This document shows, piece by piece, positions 26,702-35,608 of a stretch of 64,000 bases of DNA; positions within the stretch are counted from its first letter, which is position 1; each line of letters starts with the position of its first letter. The DNA is from Spinactinospora alkalitolerans (GTDB lineage: Bacteria > Actinomycetota > Actinomycetes > Streptosporangiales > Streptosporangiaceae). Location: contig NZ_JACCCC010000001.1 of NCBI RefSeq assembly GCF_013408795.1, positions 248,001 through 312,000 on the forward strand. The letters run 5' to 3'. The translations under genes and the position numbers were made by a program. Below the pieces are notes generated by a model. It did no database searches. It worked only from the letters and a program-made list of their open reading frames with translations, and was not told the DNA's origin.

Positions 26702-26733
26702 AAAGGGCGGCTCCCCACGGGGGGCCGCCCTTT
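26702..26733 (+). terminator. terminator after groEL
   Basis: AAAGGGCGG (26702-26710) pairs with CCGCCCTTT (26725-26733), ending in a short T-run. Confidence 0.9.
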
Positions 26734-26838
26734 CGCGTGCGCGGGGTTTTACGTCGGCGCCGGCCTTGAAGTCGTGCATCCCGAAACCATCGGAACCCCG
26801 GCGGAACCGCCGCGGTCGGCGGTGCGTCGGAGTTCTTT

Positions 26839-27432
26839 GTGGATGATCTGTTCAATACCGCGCCGATCCTGGTCAAGCAGCCGAAACGGTACTTCGTGGA
26901 CCGGTCGGAGTACTTCTGCTACAACCGCCAGGGCCAGCAGATCGCGCACATCGACGAGGTCGGCCTCAACGCCGGGATGCAGGCGCTGCGCCTCCTCGCC
27001 GACAGCGCCGAGAACTTCGGCCGCAAGCTCATGGTCAACGACGCCTCCCACCGGCCCCGCCTGATGATCGAGAAGGAGTGGTCGCTGTGGACCGCCTCGA
27101 CGGTCATCTCGGTGCCCAACGGTCCGCCGATCGGCTACATCGACCAGGACTTCAAGCTCTTCAAGGCCGGCTTCCGGCTGCTGGACCCCTACAAGCAGCA
27201 CATCGGCACGATCAAGGGCGACTTCTGGGGCTTCGACTTCCAGATCCTCGACGCCCGGGAGCACGAGGTCGCCAAGGTCAACCGGCATGTGGCCGACCTG
27301 GGTGAATACTTCACCGACGCCGACACCTACGTGCTGTGGCAGCGCTACCCGAACCTGCCCGAGCCGCTGAAGACCCTGGTCGTGGCCTCCGGGATCACGG
27401 TGGACCTGGTGCTGGCCGAGGGCAGGAAGTAG
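26839..27432 (+). CDS. LURP-one/scramblase-related family protein
   Basis: 197 aa from GTG 26839. The sequence has repeated beta-hairpin phrases typical of the LURP-one-related/phospholipid-scramblase-like fold (YFCYNRQGQQIAHIDEV, LMVNDASHRPRLMIEKE, PPIGYIDQDFKLFKAGFRL). There is no transmembrane segment apart from a mildly hydrophobic C-terminus. The bacterial role is unknown; some relatives bind membranes. It stands alone between groEL and the convergent R2lox gene, with a hairpin at 27434-27455. The start has no strong ribosome site. Confidence 0.8.
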   Translation: MDDLFNTAPILVKQPKRYFVDRSEYFCYNRQGQQIAHIDEVGLNAGMQALRLLADSAENFGRKLMVNDASHRPRLMIEKEWSLWTASTVISVPNGPPIGYIDQDFKLFKAGFRLLDPYKQHIGTIKGDFWGFDFQILDAREHEVAKVNRHVADLGEYFTDADTYVLWQRYPNLPEPLKTLVVASGITVDLVLAEGRK

Positions 27433-27433
27433 T

Positions 27434-27455
27434 CCCGGGCCGGCAGGGGCCCGGG
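27434..27455. terminator. hairpin between convergent genes
   Basis: CCCGGGCC (27434-27441) pairs with GGCCCGGG (27448-27455) between the LURP-one-like gene and R2lox. Confidence 0.6.
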
Positions 27456-27471
27456 GCCGTTCCTCGCGGGG

Positions 27472-28455
27472 TCAGCCGACCCCGTCCATCGCGGCGCGGT
27501 CCTCCTCGCCGAACTGCTCCTCCAGCGCCTCGGGGCCGGCGTCCACGTCGATCCGATCGACCGGGACCCCGCGTGCGGTCTCGATCGCGCCGAGGCGGCG
27601 CAGCGCGCGGTCGCTCGCGTACTTCAGCAGTTCGCCGGGCGGCAATTGGTACCGCTCTTCCTCCTCCTCCATGGGCTCGTCGTTGCGTTCCACGGTCGCG
27701 AGCAGGTGCGGCAGCAGTTCCTGGAGCCGGTCGTTGACGACCTCCCAGTTGCCGTCGTCGGCCGCGACGTGCCGTCGGCAGGTGAAGGTGCCCCAGGCCA
27801 TGTGCCGGCGCTCGTCGTCGCCGATGTGCTTGATGATCCTGCGCATGCCGGGGAAGATGCCGCGCGCCGTGCACAGGTGGTTCCACGCGTAGTAGCCGGT
27901 GAGCGCGAGGGATCCCTCGATGACGTGGTTGTAGGTCACCGAGGCGCGGACCTGGTTGCGCGGACTGGGGTCGTCGGTGAGGGCGTTGAGCGCGGCGGGC
28001 AGCTCCTCGTAGAAGAGGACCCGGTAGCCGGGGTTGTCGCGCACGTAGGCGTGCAGGTCGTCGGTGACGCCGAGGGCGTCCAGCCACATCCGGAAGACCT
28101 GGACGTGCTTGGCCTCCTCGAACGCGAACTGGGTCAGGTACATCTCGTCGCCGATGCGGCCCTCGGCCGCCATGGCGCGGATGAACGGCTGGATGTCCTC
28201 GGTGACGGCCTCTTCGCCCGCTGTGAACTGGGCGCACAGTCGCAGAATGCGCTTCTGGGCCTCGGGGCCGAGCCGCTCCCAGTCCTCGGCGTCGCGGCTC
28301 ATGTCGATGTCGGCCGGGTCCCAGAACCGCGCGTTGCCCTTGGTGAAAAGCCGCAGGGGGAAGGACTCCCAGTTCAGACCGCCCGCGCGCAGGGAGTGGA
28401 AACCCTGGCGGTGGACGGGGGCGGCGTCGGAGTCGGGGCGGGGTGGAAGGGCCAT
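27472..28455 (-). CDS. R2-like ligand-binding oxidase (R2lox)
   Basis: 327 aa ferritin-like protein related to the ribonucleotide reductase R2 subunit. The metal ligands fit R2lox: Glu in AGEEAVTED, Glu and His in EEAKH, Glu in YNHVIEG, Glu and His in [10 protein letters not shown]. The Val and Tyr that form the ether crosslink in R2lox are also in place (EEAV and TYNHV). The cofactor is a Mn/Fe centre with a bound fatty acid; the physiological substrate is unknown. The protein is not expected to make deoxyribonucleotides. ATG 28455 follows GGAGGATG. Upstream is a direct ACATGAT repeat. Confidence 0.92.
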   Translation of the reverse strand: MALPPRPDSDAAPVHRQGFHSLRAGGLNWESFPLRLFTKGNARFWDPADIDMSRDAEDWERLGPEAQKRILRLCAQFTAGEEAVTEDIQPFIRAMAAEGRIGDEMYLTQFAFEEAKHVQVFRMWLDALGVTDDLHAYVRDNPGYRVLFYEELPAALNALTDDPSPRNQVRASVTYNHVIEGSLALTGYYAWNHLCTARGIFPGMRRIIKHIGDDERRHMAWGTFTCRRHVAADDGNWEVVNDRLQELLPHLLATVERNDEPMEEEEERYQLPPGELLKYASDRALRRLGAIETARGVPVDRIDVDAGPEALEEQFGEEDRAAMDGVG

Positions 28456-28485
28456 GGAATCATCCTCCGCATCGTCCGGGTCCCA

Positions 28486-28502
28486 ACATGATTTGACATG
28501 AT
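28486..28502. promoter_or_regulatory. repeat upstream of R2lox, candidate operator
   Basis: ACATGAT occurs at 28486-28492 and 28496-28502, exactly one helical turn apart, and CATG-ATTTGA-CATG forms an inverted repeat. The segment is AT-rich and lies about 30 bp before the R2lox ATG. Confidence 0.45.
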
Positions 28503-28615
28503 GGGCACTGGTGTAAACGGTGGATCGGAACTTTTCCCGGCCGCCCGCCCGCCGCGGACCGGACGCCCGGCGCGCGGATCCGCCATCCGGCCGCTCGAAA
28601 CGGTACCGTCGGTGG

Positions 28616-28984
28616 GTGTCGTCCGCACGAGACCACCCCGGGCCCCGCGTCTTCTCCGCTGCCACGACGCCCGCCCTGATGCTGTTCGTGGACGCCTCGG
28701 CGATGCTCTCGTACGTGCTGTTCGTATTCGGAGACTCTGGAGACAACGTGTTCTGTGGGGACCCCCTCGCCCCCGGCTACGCGGCGTGCGTAGACCAGAC
28801 GGCGCTGTTCGCGATCGCGTCGCTGATCCCGGCGATGCTCGCCCTCATCCTCATGGTCGCCGCCTACGTGACGCCCGGCCTGCGCGAACGCCCCGCGCTG
28901 CGGGCCCAGACCCTCGGATACTCCCTGGTGGCCTGGGTGATCGCAGGGTTCACCTTCGTCATGGGCGGCCTGCCCTCGGTCTGA
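28616..28984 (+). CDS. small three-helix membrane protein
   Basis: 122 aa with hydrophobic segments at about residues 20-38, 65-90 and 100-120, and a short extracytoplasmic loop containing two cysteines ([17 protein letters not shown]). Not recognised. GTG 28616 lies 6 nt after TACCGT (28604-28609), fitting a leaderless transcript; a longer frame from 28520 has a poor start. It is divergent from R2lox, so both could share the 28486 operator. Its stop codon is the first base triplet of repeat family 2. Confidence 0.6.
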   Translation: MSSARDHPGPRVFSAATTPALMLFVDASAMLSYVLFVFGDSGDNVFCGDPLAPGYAACVDQTALFAIASLIPAMLALILMVAAYVTPGLRERPALRAQTLGYSLVAWVIAGFTFVMGGLPSV

Positions 28985-29110
28985 TCGGGCTCTGACCGCC
29001 GCGTTCACGGGGGCGGGGCGGGACTTTCAGGGCCGGGGTCCGCTGTGCCGCCGGCGGCTTGCGCGCACCGCGGCAGCCGGCTCCCGCGCGGAGCCCATCG
29101 TCGAACATCG
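28982..29110. repeat. dispersed repeat family 2, copy 1
   Basis: It starts exactly at the TGA stop of the preceding gene and matches 46885-47014 (shared GACCGCCGCGTTCA, GGGACTTTCAGGG, TGCCGCCGGCGGCTTGCGCG and CGTCGAACATC). It has internal palindromic GCCGCCGGCGGC. Confidence 0.85.
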
Positions 29111-29157
29111 GTGAGGCCCCGCTCGCCGCGGGACCCTCGGGCAAGGGGCCGACCCGC

Positions 29158-30810
29158 TCAGATCTCGTTGCCGGCGAGCACGTCGGAGGCGTCGACGATG
29201 CGGTAGGCGTAGCCCTGCTCGGCGAGGAAGCGCTGGCGGTGCGCCGCGTAGTCCTGGTCGAGGGTGTCGCGGGCGATGACGGCGTAGAAGCGCGCGGCCC
29301 GGCCGTCGGACTTGGGGCGCAGCACGCGGCCGAGGCGCTGGGCCTCCTCCTGGCGGGAGCCGAACGACCCCGACACCTGGATCGCCACGCCGGCCTCGGG
29401 CAGGTCGACGGAGAAGTTGGCGACCTTGGAGACCACGAGCGTGCGCAGCTCGCCGGAGCGGAACGCGTCGAACAGACGCTCGCGCTCCTTCACCCGCGTC
29501 TCGCCCTTGACGACGGGCGCGTCCAGGGCCGCGCCGAGCTCGTCCAACTGGTCGATGTAGGACCCGATCACCAGCGCCTGCTCGCCGGAGTGCCGCTCCA
29601 CCAGCTCGCGCACGACACTGCTCTTGGCCGCGGTGGAGGCGCAGAAGCGGTAGCGGTCCTCGGGCTCGGCGGTGGCGTAGGCCAGCCGCTCGCTCTCGGT
29701 GAGGTTCACCCGGACCTCGACGCAGTCGGCCGGCGCGATCCAGCCCTGGTTCTCCATCTCCTTCCACGGCGCGTCGTAGCGCTTCGGCCCGATCAGGGAG
29801 AACACGTCGCCCTCGCGGCCGTCCTCGCGCACCAGAGTCGCGGTCAGCCCGAGCCGGCGCCGCGCCTGCAGGTCGGCGGTCATCCGGAAGATGGGCGCCG
29901 GCAGCAGGTGCACCTCGTCGTAGACGACCAGGCCCCAGTCGCGGGCGTCGAACAGCTCCAGGTGGGTGTGCACGCCCTTCCGGCGCGCGGCCATGACCTG
30001 GTAGGTGGCGATGGTGACCGGGCGGATGTCCTTGCGGGTCCCGGAGTACTCGCCGATCTCGTCCTCGGTGAGCGTGGTGCGGCGCAGCAGCTCGTTGCGC
30101 CACTGGTGGACCGCGACGGTGTTGGTGACCAGGATCAGCGTCGTGGCCTTGGCCATCGCCATCGCCGCGGCCCCCACGATCGTCTTGCCGGCGCCGCACG
30201 GCAGCACCACGACGCCGGAGCCGCCGGAGTGGAAGCCCTCGGCGGCCTCGCGCTGGTAGCCGCGCAGCTCCCAGTCGCCCTCGGCCAGATCGATCTGGTG
30301 CGCCTCGCCGTCGACGTAGCCGGCCAGGTCCTCGGCCGGCCAGCCGAGCTTGAGCAGCGCCTGCTTGAGGTTGCCGCGCTCGCTCGGGTGCACCGCGACC
30401 GTGTCGGGCTCCACCCGCTCGCCGAGCATCGACCGGAGCTTCTTGGCCCGGACGACCTCCTCCAGCACCGCCTGGTCCAGGGCCTGCAGCACCAGGCCGT
30501 GGACGGGGTGGGAGAGCAGCCGGAGGCGGCCGTAGCGGTCCATCGTCTCGGCGACGTCCACGAGCAGCGAGTGCGGCACGGGGTAGCGCGAGTAGCCGAT
30601 GAACGCGTCGACGACCTGTTCGGCGTCGTGACCGGCGGCACGGGCGTTCCACAGCGCCAGCGGGGTGACCCGGTAGGTGTGGACGTGCTCCGGGGCGCGC
30701 TCCAGCTCGGCGAACGGCGCGATCGCACGGCGGCACTCGTCGGCCAGTTCGTGGTCGACCTCGAGCAGGAGCGTCTTGTCGGACTGGACGATCAGCGGTC
30801 CGTCGGTCAC
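29158..30810 (-). CDS. XPB-type DNA repair helicase
   Basis: 550 aa superfamily 2 helicase of the XPB/Ssl2 group. An N-terminal damage-recognition-like domain (about 1-190) is followed by helicase domain 1 with Walker A VLPCGAGKT, DEVH box, LTATLVRED, and domain 2 with VSKVANFSVDLPEA and the arginine-finger motif QRLGRVLRPK. It presumably unwinds DNA in nucleotide excision repair. GTG 30810 (VTDGPLIVQ) was chosen over ATG 30837 because AAGGAG precedes it by 6 nt. The helicase-associated partner is at 32155-34653 on the same strand, separated by two CD225 genes. Confidence 0.93.
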   Translation of the reverse strand: MTDGPLIVQSDKTLLLEVDHELADECRRAIAPFAELERAPEHVHTYRVTPLALWNARAAGHDAEQVVDAFIGYSRYPVPHSLLVDVAETMDRYGRLRLLSHPVHGLVLQALDQAVLEEVVRAKKLRSMLGERVEPDTVAVHPSERGNLKQALLKLGWPAEDLAGYVDGEAHQIDLAEGDWELRGYQREAAEGFHSGGSGVVVLPCGAGKTIVGAAAMAMAKATTLILVTNTVAVHQWRNELLRRTTLTEDEIGEYSGTRKDIRPVTIATYQVMAARRKGVHTHLELFDARDWGLVVYDEVHLLPAPIFRMTADLQARRRLGLTATLVREDGREGDVFSLIGPKRYDAPWKEMENQGWIAPADCVEVRVNLTESERLAYATAEPEDRYRFCASTAAKSSVVRELVERHSGEQALVIGSYIDQLDELGAALDAPVVKGETRVKERERLFDAFRSGELRTLVVSKVANFSVDLPEAGVAIQVSGSFGSRQEEAQRLGRVLRPKSDGRAARFYAVIARDTLDQDYAAHRQRFLAEQGYAYRIVDASDVLAGNEI

Positions 30811-31086
30811 GGTCGTCTCCTTGGGCCGTGTCGGCATTGTCAGCGGGCACGGCCGGGCGGTCTGCTGTGGTCACGGGAGGGAGCGGGCCGGTGCCCGGTC
30901 GCACCGGCGCGGGGACGGCGGTTTGGGCCGTGGTCCGGTCCGTGGTCCGGGCGGCGTCCAAGCCTACCGGTCGGCGGATCGCCCGGTCAGGGTGGTGAGC
31001 GGGCCAGTGCGGCCGTGCGGGCGGATGCCCGCGCCCGGGAGCGGACCTCCGCGTCCGCCGGACTCCCCGTCCCTGCCCAACGCGAC

Positions 31087-31115
31087 GGCGGCGGGCGGGA
31101 TTCCCGCCCGCCGCC
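31087..31115 (-). terminator. terminator after CD225 gene
   Basis: A perfect 13-bp stem (31087-31099 with 31103-31115) with loop ATT, just downstream of the 31122 gene. The gap 30811-31121 shows no gene. Confidence 0.8.
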
Positions 31116-31121
31116 CGCGGA

Positions 31122-31517
31122 TCACGCTTCGAGCGAGATCATGATCAGGAAGAACACCACCACGGCGACGGCGAGCCCGATGTGGATGAAGTTGCAGATC
31201 CACGCCCAGCGGGTGAACTTCTCGAACTCGTCGGGCTCCTTGTCCTTGCTCAGCGCGATGGCGGCGAACACGATCCCGATGATGTTGGTGGTGCAGCACG
31301 TCACCGTGGTCAGGATCGCGATGACGAGCGCGGTGATGGCGCCGCCCTTGGCCGGCGGCGGCCCGGGGGGTCCGGGGGGTCCGTAGGGCGGGTAGCCGGG
31401 CTGCGGGTAGCCGCCGCTCTGCCAGGCGCCGGACGGCTGCCCGTACCCGCCGCCCCACCCGGGCTGCTGCGGCTGCCCACCCCAGTAATCCGGTGGGTCG
31501 GGCCATTGGTTGCTCAT
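31122..31517 (-). CDS. CD225/dispanin-family membrane protein, copy 1
   Basis: 131 aa. A cytoplasmic Pro/Gly/Tyr/Gln-rich N-terminus (about 1-58) precedes two membrane segments: one re-entrant-like (ITALVIAILTTVTCCTTNIIGIVFAAIA) and a C-terminal helix (CNFIHIGLAVAVVVFFLIMI), joined by a charged loop. This is the bacterial CD225 layout, related to interferon-induced transmembrane proteins, with vicinal cysteines that could be acylated. Functions in bacteria are undefined. A paralogue is directly upstream (31613-32026). The pair is co-directional with, and between, the two helicase genes. Confidence 0.85.
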   Translation of the reverse strand: MSNQWPDPPDYWGGQPQQPGWGGGYGQPSGAWQSGGYPQPGYPPYGPPGPPGPPPAKGGAITALVIAILTTVTCCTTNIIGIVFAAIALSKDKEPDEFEKFTRWAWICNFIHIGLAVAVVVFFLIMISLEA

Positions 31518-31612
31518 TCGGGCCTGCCTCCGTCTGCTCTTCGCCCGGCTATGGGAATTGGACGCGACCGGGGCGGTCGCGTTCCGCGGAAACCGCGGAC
31601 ATCAGGAAAAAG

Positions 31613-32026
31613 TCAGTAGTTCGTTACCGGTGAGATACCGTCCACCCACGACCCCGCCTGGGTCAGGACCACCCCGAACAGCACGAACATCACCACGAAC
31701 ATCACCGCGGCGGCGCCCAGGCAGTACCAGGAGTAGCGGGTGAGCGTCTCGGCCTGCGCATAGAGACCGCGGTCGCGCTTGTGCGCGGCGCGCACGGCGA
31801 ACACGATCCCGACGACGCCGAAGATCCAGTTCGCGCAGCACAGGAACGTGAGGGCGTGCAGGATCAGCACCATCGTGGAGCTGCTGGACCCCCCCGGCGC
31901 CCGCTCGCGTTCGGCCCCGCGCTCGTCGCGCCGGTCGTCACCGTCACCGCGGTCGCGGGGACGGCCCCGATCGGGCCGGTCCTCCTGAGGCGAGGACGCT
32001 CCTGGCGGCAGCGACTGGTTGCTCAT
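31613..32026 (-). CDS. CD225/dispanin-family membrane protein, copy 2
   Basis: 137 aa. A hydrophilic N-terminus extremely rich in Arg, Asp and Glu (DRGRPRDRGDGDDRRDERG) is unlike the Gly/Tyr-rich one of copy 1. The CD225 core follows: VLILHALTFLCCANWIFGVVGIVFAVRAA, charged loop, and YCLGAAAVMFVVMFVLFGVV. ATG 32026 gives MSNQ, the same first four residues as copy 1, indicating tandem duplication with divergence of the cytoplasmic domain. A much longer in-frame ORF upstream is antisense-like shadow and rejected. Confidence 0.85.
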   Translation of the reverse strand: MSNQSLPPGASSPQEDRPDRGRPRDRGDGDDRRDERGAERERAPGGSSSSTMVLILHALTFLCCANWIFGVVGIVFAVRAAHKRDRGLYAQAETLTRYSWYCLGAAAVMFVVMFVLFGVVLTQAGSWVDGISPVTNY

Positions 32027-32154
32027 GGCCTCGACTGTCCCTCTCCGCGGGTTCCGTGGGTCTGCGGGTCCTCTCCATCCCATCAGACCCGGCGGCCCGT
32101 GCAGAGAGGGTTGTGCGGCGCATCCGGGTCGGCCCGGTCCACCGCTCGGGTCCG

Positions 32155-34653
32155 TCAGCCGGCCGGCTTCCCGGTCGGCCGTCCGGCCGGATCCCCACCG
32201 GGACCGACGGCGGCGACGCCGGTGATGCGGTGCACCGCGAATCGGTGCACGGCGGCGCGGGTCGCGTCGTAGGCGGTGAGGTAGCCGCCGTCCACCCGGG
32301 CCGGCTCCACGATCCTGCTGCTGGCGCGGCCCTCGGTGTCGAGGTAGCCGATCCAGACCCGGCGGCCGTCCACGGCCGCCGAGGACAGGGCCGCCAGGGT
32401 GGCCGCGGTGGGCGAGCGGGGCGGTTCGGCCTCCGGCGCGGCGATGGGGCTCCGGACCGCTGTCGCGGCCTCGTCCCCCGCGCGCAGCGCCCGCACCGCT
32501 GCCATGCGCAGCTCGGGGCCCGGCGGCTCGGGCTCGGTGAGCTCGCCCGGGGCGCGCCGCGCCGCGCGGCGGACCTCGGGGCGGCTGAGCTGGACCGACC
32601 CGTCGACGGCCTCGGGCACCGCGTGGTAGCCGAGGTCGTTCAGCCGGTCCAGCAGGACCGGCCTGGTGGACCGGCCGGCCACCACCGTCGGGGCGAGCCG
32701 GAAGAGCATGAGATCGGCGCAGCGGCGGTCGTTGAGGAGCTCCTCCAGCACGGCCGGGTCGTCGCAGCGCAGGTAGCTCGACGCGGTACCCACGCGCAGC
32801 CTGCCGTGGCTGCGGGCGATGTCGGAGATGAGGTAGCGCAGCGGCTGCGGGAGCGGGGTGGTGGAGTGCCGCTCCAGCAGCTCGGTCAGCTCGCCCGCGC
32901 CCCGCCCGGCGTCCAGCGCGCGGCGGACCGAGTCGGCGCTGAACCGGTAGACGGTCGCGCCGCCGGTGGACTCCACGTCGGCGGCCAGCGCGAGTTCCCT
33001 GGCCAGCGCGGGCACCAGCGGTCCGGGAGCGACCGCGGTCAGGTCCCCCTGGACCAGGAAGTGGTCGAGCGGCTCCGGCAGGGACCGGGCGAGCTCGGCA
33101 GCGGCGGCGGAGTCGGCGGCGAAACCGGCCGGACCGTCGTCGTGGCGCGGTCCGGTCGTCTCCTCCAGCAGCGCGCGTGCGTGCGGGGCGAGCGCGTCGC
33201 GGCCGGTCAGGCCGAGGACGCGGGCCTCGTCCAGCGCGGTCTCGACCAGGGTGGTGAACGCGGGCCCCTGGCGGCGCGGACGCAGCCACGCGAGGTGCGC
33301 GGCCACCGACTCTCCGGTGGGCGCCGTCGCCTCGGGCGCGGCGGCGAGCGCGCGCAGGACGTCGAGCCGGACCTCGGGGGCCGAACGCCGGTCCAGGCCC
33401 TCGCCGAGGACGTTGCGGGAGCGCCCCCGCGCGTCCTTGGTGCCGCCGAGACCGGCGACGCGGGTGGAGCGCAGCCACGCCTCGGCCAGCCGCACCCAGC
33501 GCCGCGCGGGTTCGGCCGCCCGCCAGACGTCGTAGTCGGCGGTGGGCAGCCATTCGCCGTCGACCTCACCGCTGGCCGCGATGAGCCCCGCCGAGTGCGC
33601 CGCCTCGACCAGCACCGCCGTGCTCGCCTCGTCGGAGTCGAGGGCCTGCGCGCTGCGCCGCAGGTCGCGCACTCCCAGGCCGCCGTTGCGCAGCACGCCG
33701 GGCGGGTCGGCGGCCCACGACTCCAGGAGTTCCTCGATCCCCCGGATCACCGTGAACGCCTGCCCCGCCGCTGTCCGCGCGACCGTCGTCGCGGTGCGCT
33801 CGGGGCCGGACGGCCGCGGCGGCTCCGCCTCGACCTCCCGGAACAGTCGGCCGCCGCGCAGGTGCAACGCCACCTCGCGGGGGAGCGTGACGGTGCGGTC
33901 GTCGGTCGCGACCAGCAGGCCGCGCGCCAGCAGCCGGTCGATCGGCGAGGTCGCGGAGGCCGCGTCGACGTCGCGGTCGGCCTGGGAGACGGTGCCGTGC
34001 GGCGGGCCCCAGACGAGCCGGTCCAGGACCGGCCGGGCGTCGTCGCCGACCTCGGCGAGCAGATCGGCCAGCCGGCCGGTCCGGGCGATGGCGGCGGCGA
34101 TGCGGTCGGCGGGGTCGCCGCCCTCGTAGCCGGTGGCGAGCCCGAGGTCGGCGGCCAGCCGGTTCAGCCGGTCGGCCGACCGGCCGGCGAGCAGGACGCG
34201 CATGGGAGGGCCGAGGCCGGCCGGCTGGGTGAGGATGTCGCGCAGCACGGTCACGGGGCGCAGCAGTCCGCCGTCCTCCCACACCAGCGCGGCGCCGCGC
34301 AGCCGGTCCAGTGCCGCGTCGAGCGCCGGTGCGGGGGCGTCCAGCGCCGTGGAGAAGGTGCGGCGGTCGGTGCCGTGCGGGGCGCTGGAGGCTCTGTCGT
34401 CACCGAGGGCCAGCAGCCCTTCGAGCACCTGGAGGGAGAACCGGTCCAGCCGGTCCAGGACCCGGACGACGGCCGGCCGCGAGGTGGCGCGGGCGGCCAG
34501 CCCCGCGATGTCGGCCGGCACCGGGGTGATGAGATCCGCGCGCGCGGTGAACAGCGCTGCCAGCTCCTGATCGGACAGGCTCCGCAGCCATGAGGTGTAG
34601 GTGAAAGGACGCCCTGCGGTGTGGCGCACCGCCGGCTCCGCGTCGTCGATCAT
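32155..34653 (-). CDS. helicase-associated protein with XPB/Ssl2-like N-terminal domain
   Basis: 832 aa. This is the family usually annotated as helicase C-terminal or XPB/Ssl2-like N-terminal domain-containing protein in actinobacteria. Landmarks are SWLRSLSDQELAALFTAR near the N-terminus, repeated winged-helix-like segments, and a C-terminal region (DGRRVWIGYLDTEGRASSRIVEP, VHRFAVHRI) resembling WYL-type ligand-binding domains. It lacks Walker motifs. It is near the XPB-type helicase on the same strand and probably partners with it. ATG 34653 lies 8 nt after TAGCGT. Confidence 0.82.
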   Translation of the reverse strand: MIDDAEPAVRHTAGRPFTYTSWLRSLSDQELAALFTARADLITPVPADIAGLAARATSRPAVVRVLDRLDRFSLQVLEGLLALGDDRASSAPHGTDRRTFSTALDAPAPALDAALDRLRGAALVWEDGGLLRPVTVLRDILTQPAGLGPPMRVLLAGRSADRLNRLAADLGLATGYEGGDPADRIAAAIARTGRLADLLAEVGDDARPVLDRLVWGPPHGTVSQADRDVDAASATSPIDRLLARGLLVATDDRTVTLPREVALHLRGGRLFREVEAEPPRPSGPERTATTVARTAAGQAFTVIRGIEELLESWAADPPGVLRNGGLGVRDLRRSAQALDSDEASTAVLVEAAHSAGLIAASGEVDGEWLPTADYDVWRAAEPARRWVRLAEAWLRSTRVAGLGGTKDARGRSRNVLGEGLDRRSAPEVRLDVLRALAAAPEATAPTGESVAAHLAWLRPRRQGPAFTTLVETALDEARVLGLTGRDALAPHARALLEETTGPRHDDGPAGFAADSAAAAELARSLPEPLDHFLVQGDLTAVAPGPLVPALARELALAADVESTGGATVYRFSADSVRRALDAGRGAGELTELLERHSTTPLPQPLRYLISDIARSHGRLRVGTASSYLRCDDPAVLEELLNDRRCADLMLFRLAPTVVAGRSTRPVLLDRLNDLGYHAVPEAVDGSVQLSRPEVRRAARRAPGELTEPEPPGPELRMAAVRALRAGDEAATAVRSPIAAPEAEPPRSPTAATLAALSSAAVDGRRVWIGYLDTEGRASSRIVEPARVDGGYLTAYDATRAAVHRFAVHRITGVAAVGPGGDPAGRPTGKPAG

Positions 34654-34759
34654 CGCCCATCACGCTATGCCATGCCGGGGACACCACGCATGCGAGACCG
34701 GTCACGCCCGGCGGCCGGTTTTCCCGGACCGGAAGGTGATCTTGCGGCACGATGGGCCT

Positions 34760-35608
34760 ATGAGCGAGCGCTCGGACCAACTGGTACTGGAGTACCTGGC
34801 GAAGGTCGGCGACGCCGCGCACCAGTACCTGCCGCCGCGCCGCCGCACCGCCTACATCACCGAACTGCGCGGCCGGATCGAGGACGCGTGCAGGTCGGCG
34901 CGGGCGCGCGACCCGGAGCAGGTACGCCGGGTGCTGCGCGGGTTCGGCGATCCGGCCGCGCTGGCGGCGCGGGAGTGCGCGGACCCGCCGCAGGACGCGG
35001 AGGCGGCGCGGGAGAGCCGGACCGGGCCGGAGGCGCCGACCGGACCGGTCGAGTCGGCCGCATCGGACAAGGCCGCCACGTCGGCCAAGCCGTCCAAGGG
35101 CGGCCTGACCGGCGGGTTCGCGCGGCAGGTGCGATTGCAGCGCGATCCGCCGCCGTGGCGCGGCGGTCCGAAGAGGAGCCGCCCGCGCCGGATTGCCACC
35201 CGCGAGGGCGCCGACGGCGGTCCCACACCGGGCGGGCTCTCCCCGGGCGACCTCGTCCCAGGCCTGCTCGCGGCGGTCCGGCGGCACCCGGCCGAGCTCT
35301 TCGCCATCGCCGTGTACCTGGTGAGCGCCCTGGTCGGGGCGGCGGCGTTCCTGTGGGTGATCGCCGCGGTGCAGGTGGGGCTGAGCCGGGTGTGGGACCG
35401 CTCCGACAAGCGGGTCGCGGTCGGCGTCCCGATCGCCGCGACGGTCGCCGGCATGCTGCTGTGGCCGGGCGAGGCGCCCTACATCGACGAGATGATCCGG
35501 CTGTCCCTGCTGGACACCGGCCTGGTGGGCATGCGCCTCGCCGTGGGCGGCTGCGCCCTCTACCTGGCCGTCCGGATCGCGCGCACCGCCCGGGCCGGGA
35601 CGGCGTGA
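34760..35608 (+). CDS. HAAS-domain (DUF1700-like) membrane protein
   Basis: 282 aa. The N-terminal helical HAAS-type domain (about 1-72: LVLEYLAKVGDAAHQYLPPR, then a helix ending LRGFGDPAALAAREC) is followed by a disordered basic linker (about 73-165) and three or four hydrophobic segments at the C-terminus. HAAS proteins commonly pair with PadR regulators in membrane-stress systems; no PadR gene is adjacent here. The role is unknown. ATG 34760 was chosen to match the start of the conserved domain; an in-frame extension to 34601 overlaps the divergent gene. Confidence 0.7.
   Translation: MSERSDQLVLEYLAKVGDAAHQYLPPRRRTAYITELRGRIEDACRSARARDPEQVRRVLRGFGDPAALAARECADPPQDAEAARESRTGPEAPTGPVESAASDKAATSAKPSKGGLTGGFARQVRLQRDPPPWRGGPKRSRPRRIATREGADGGPTPGGLSPGDLVPGLLAAVRRHPAELFAIAVYLVSALVGAAAFLWVIAAVQVGLSRVWDRSDKRVAVGVPIAATVAGMLLWPGEAPYIDEMIRLSLLDTGLVGMRLAVGGCALYLAVRIARTARAGTA

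Noticed and set aside
32056-34593. 845-codon plus-strand frame
   Set aside because: Shadow of the helicase-associated gene on the minus strand; biased Arg/Gly composition and no recognisable domain.
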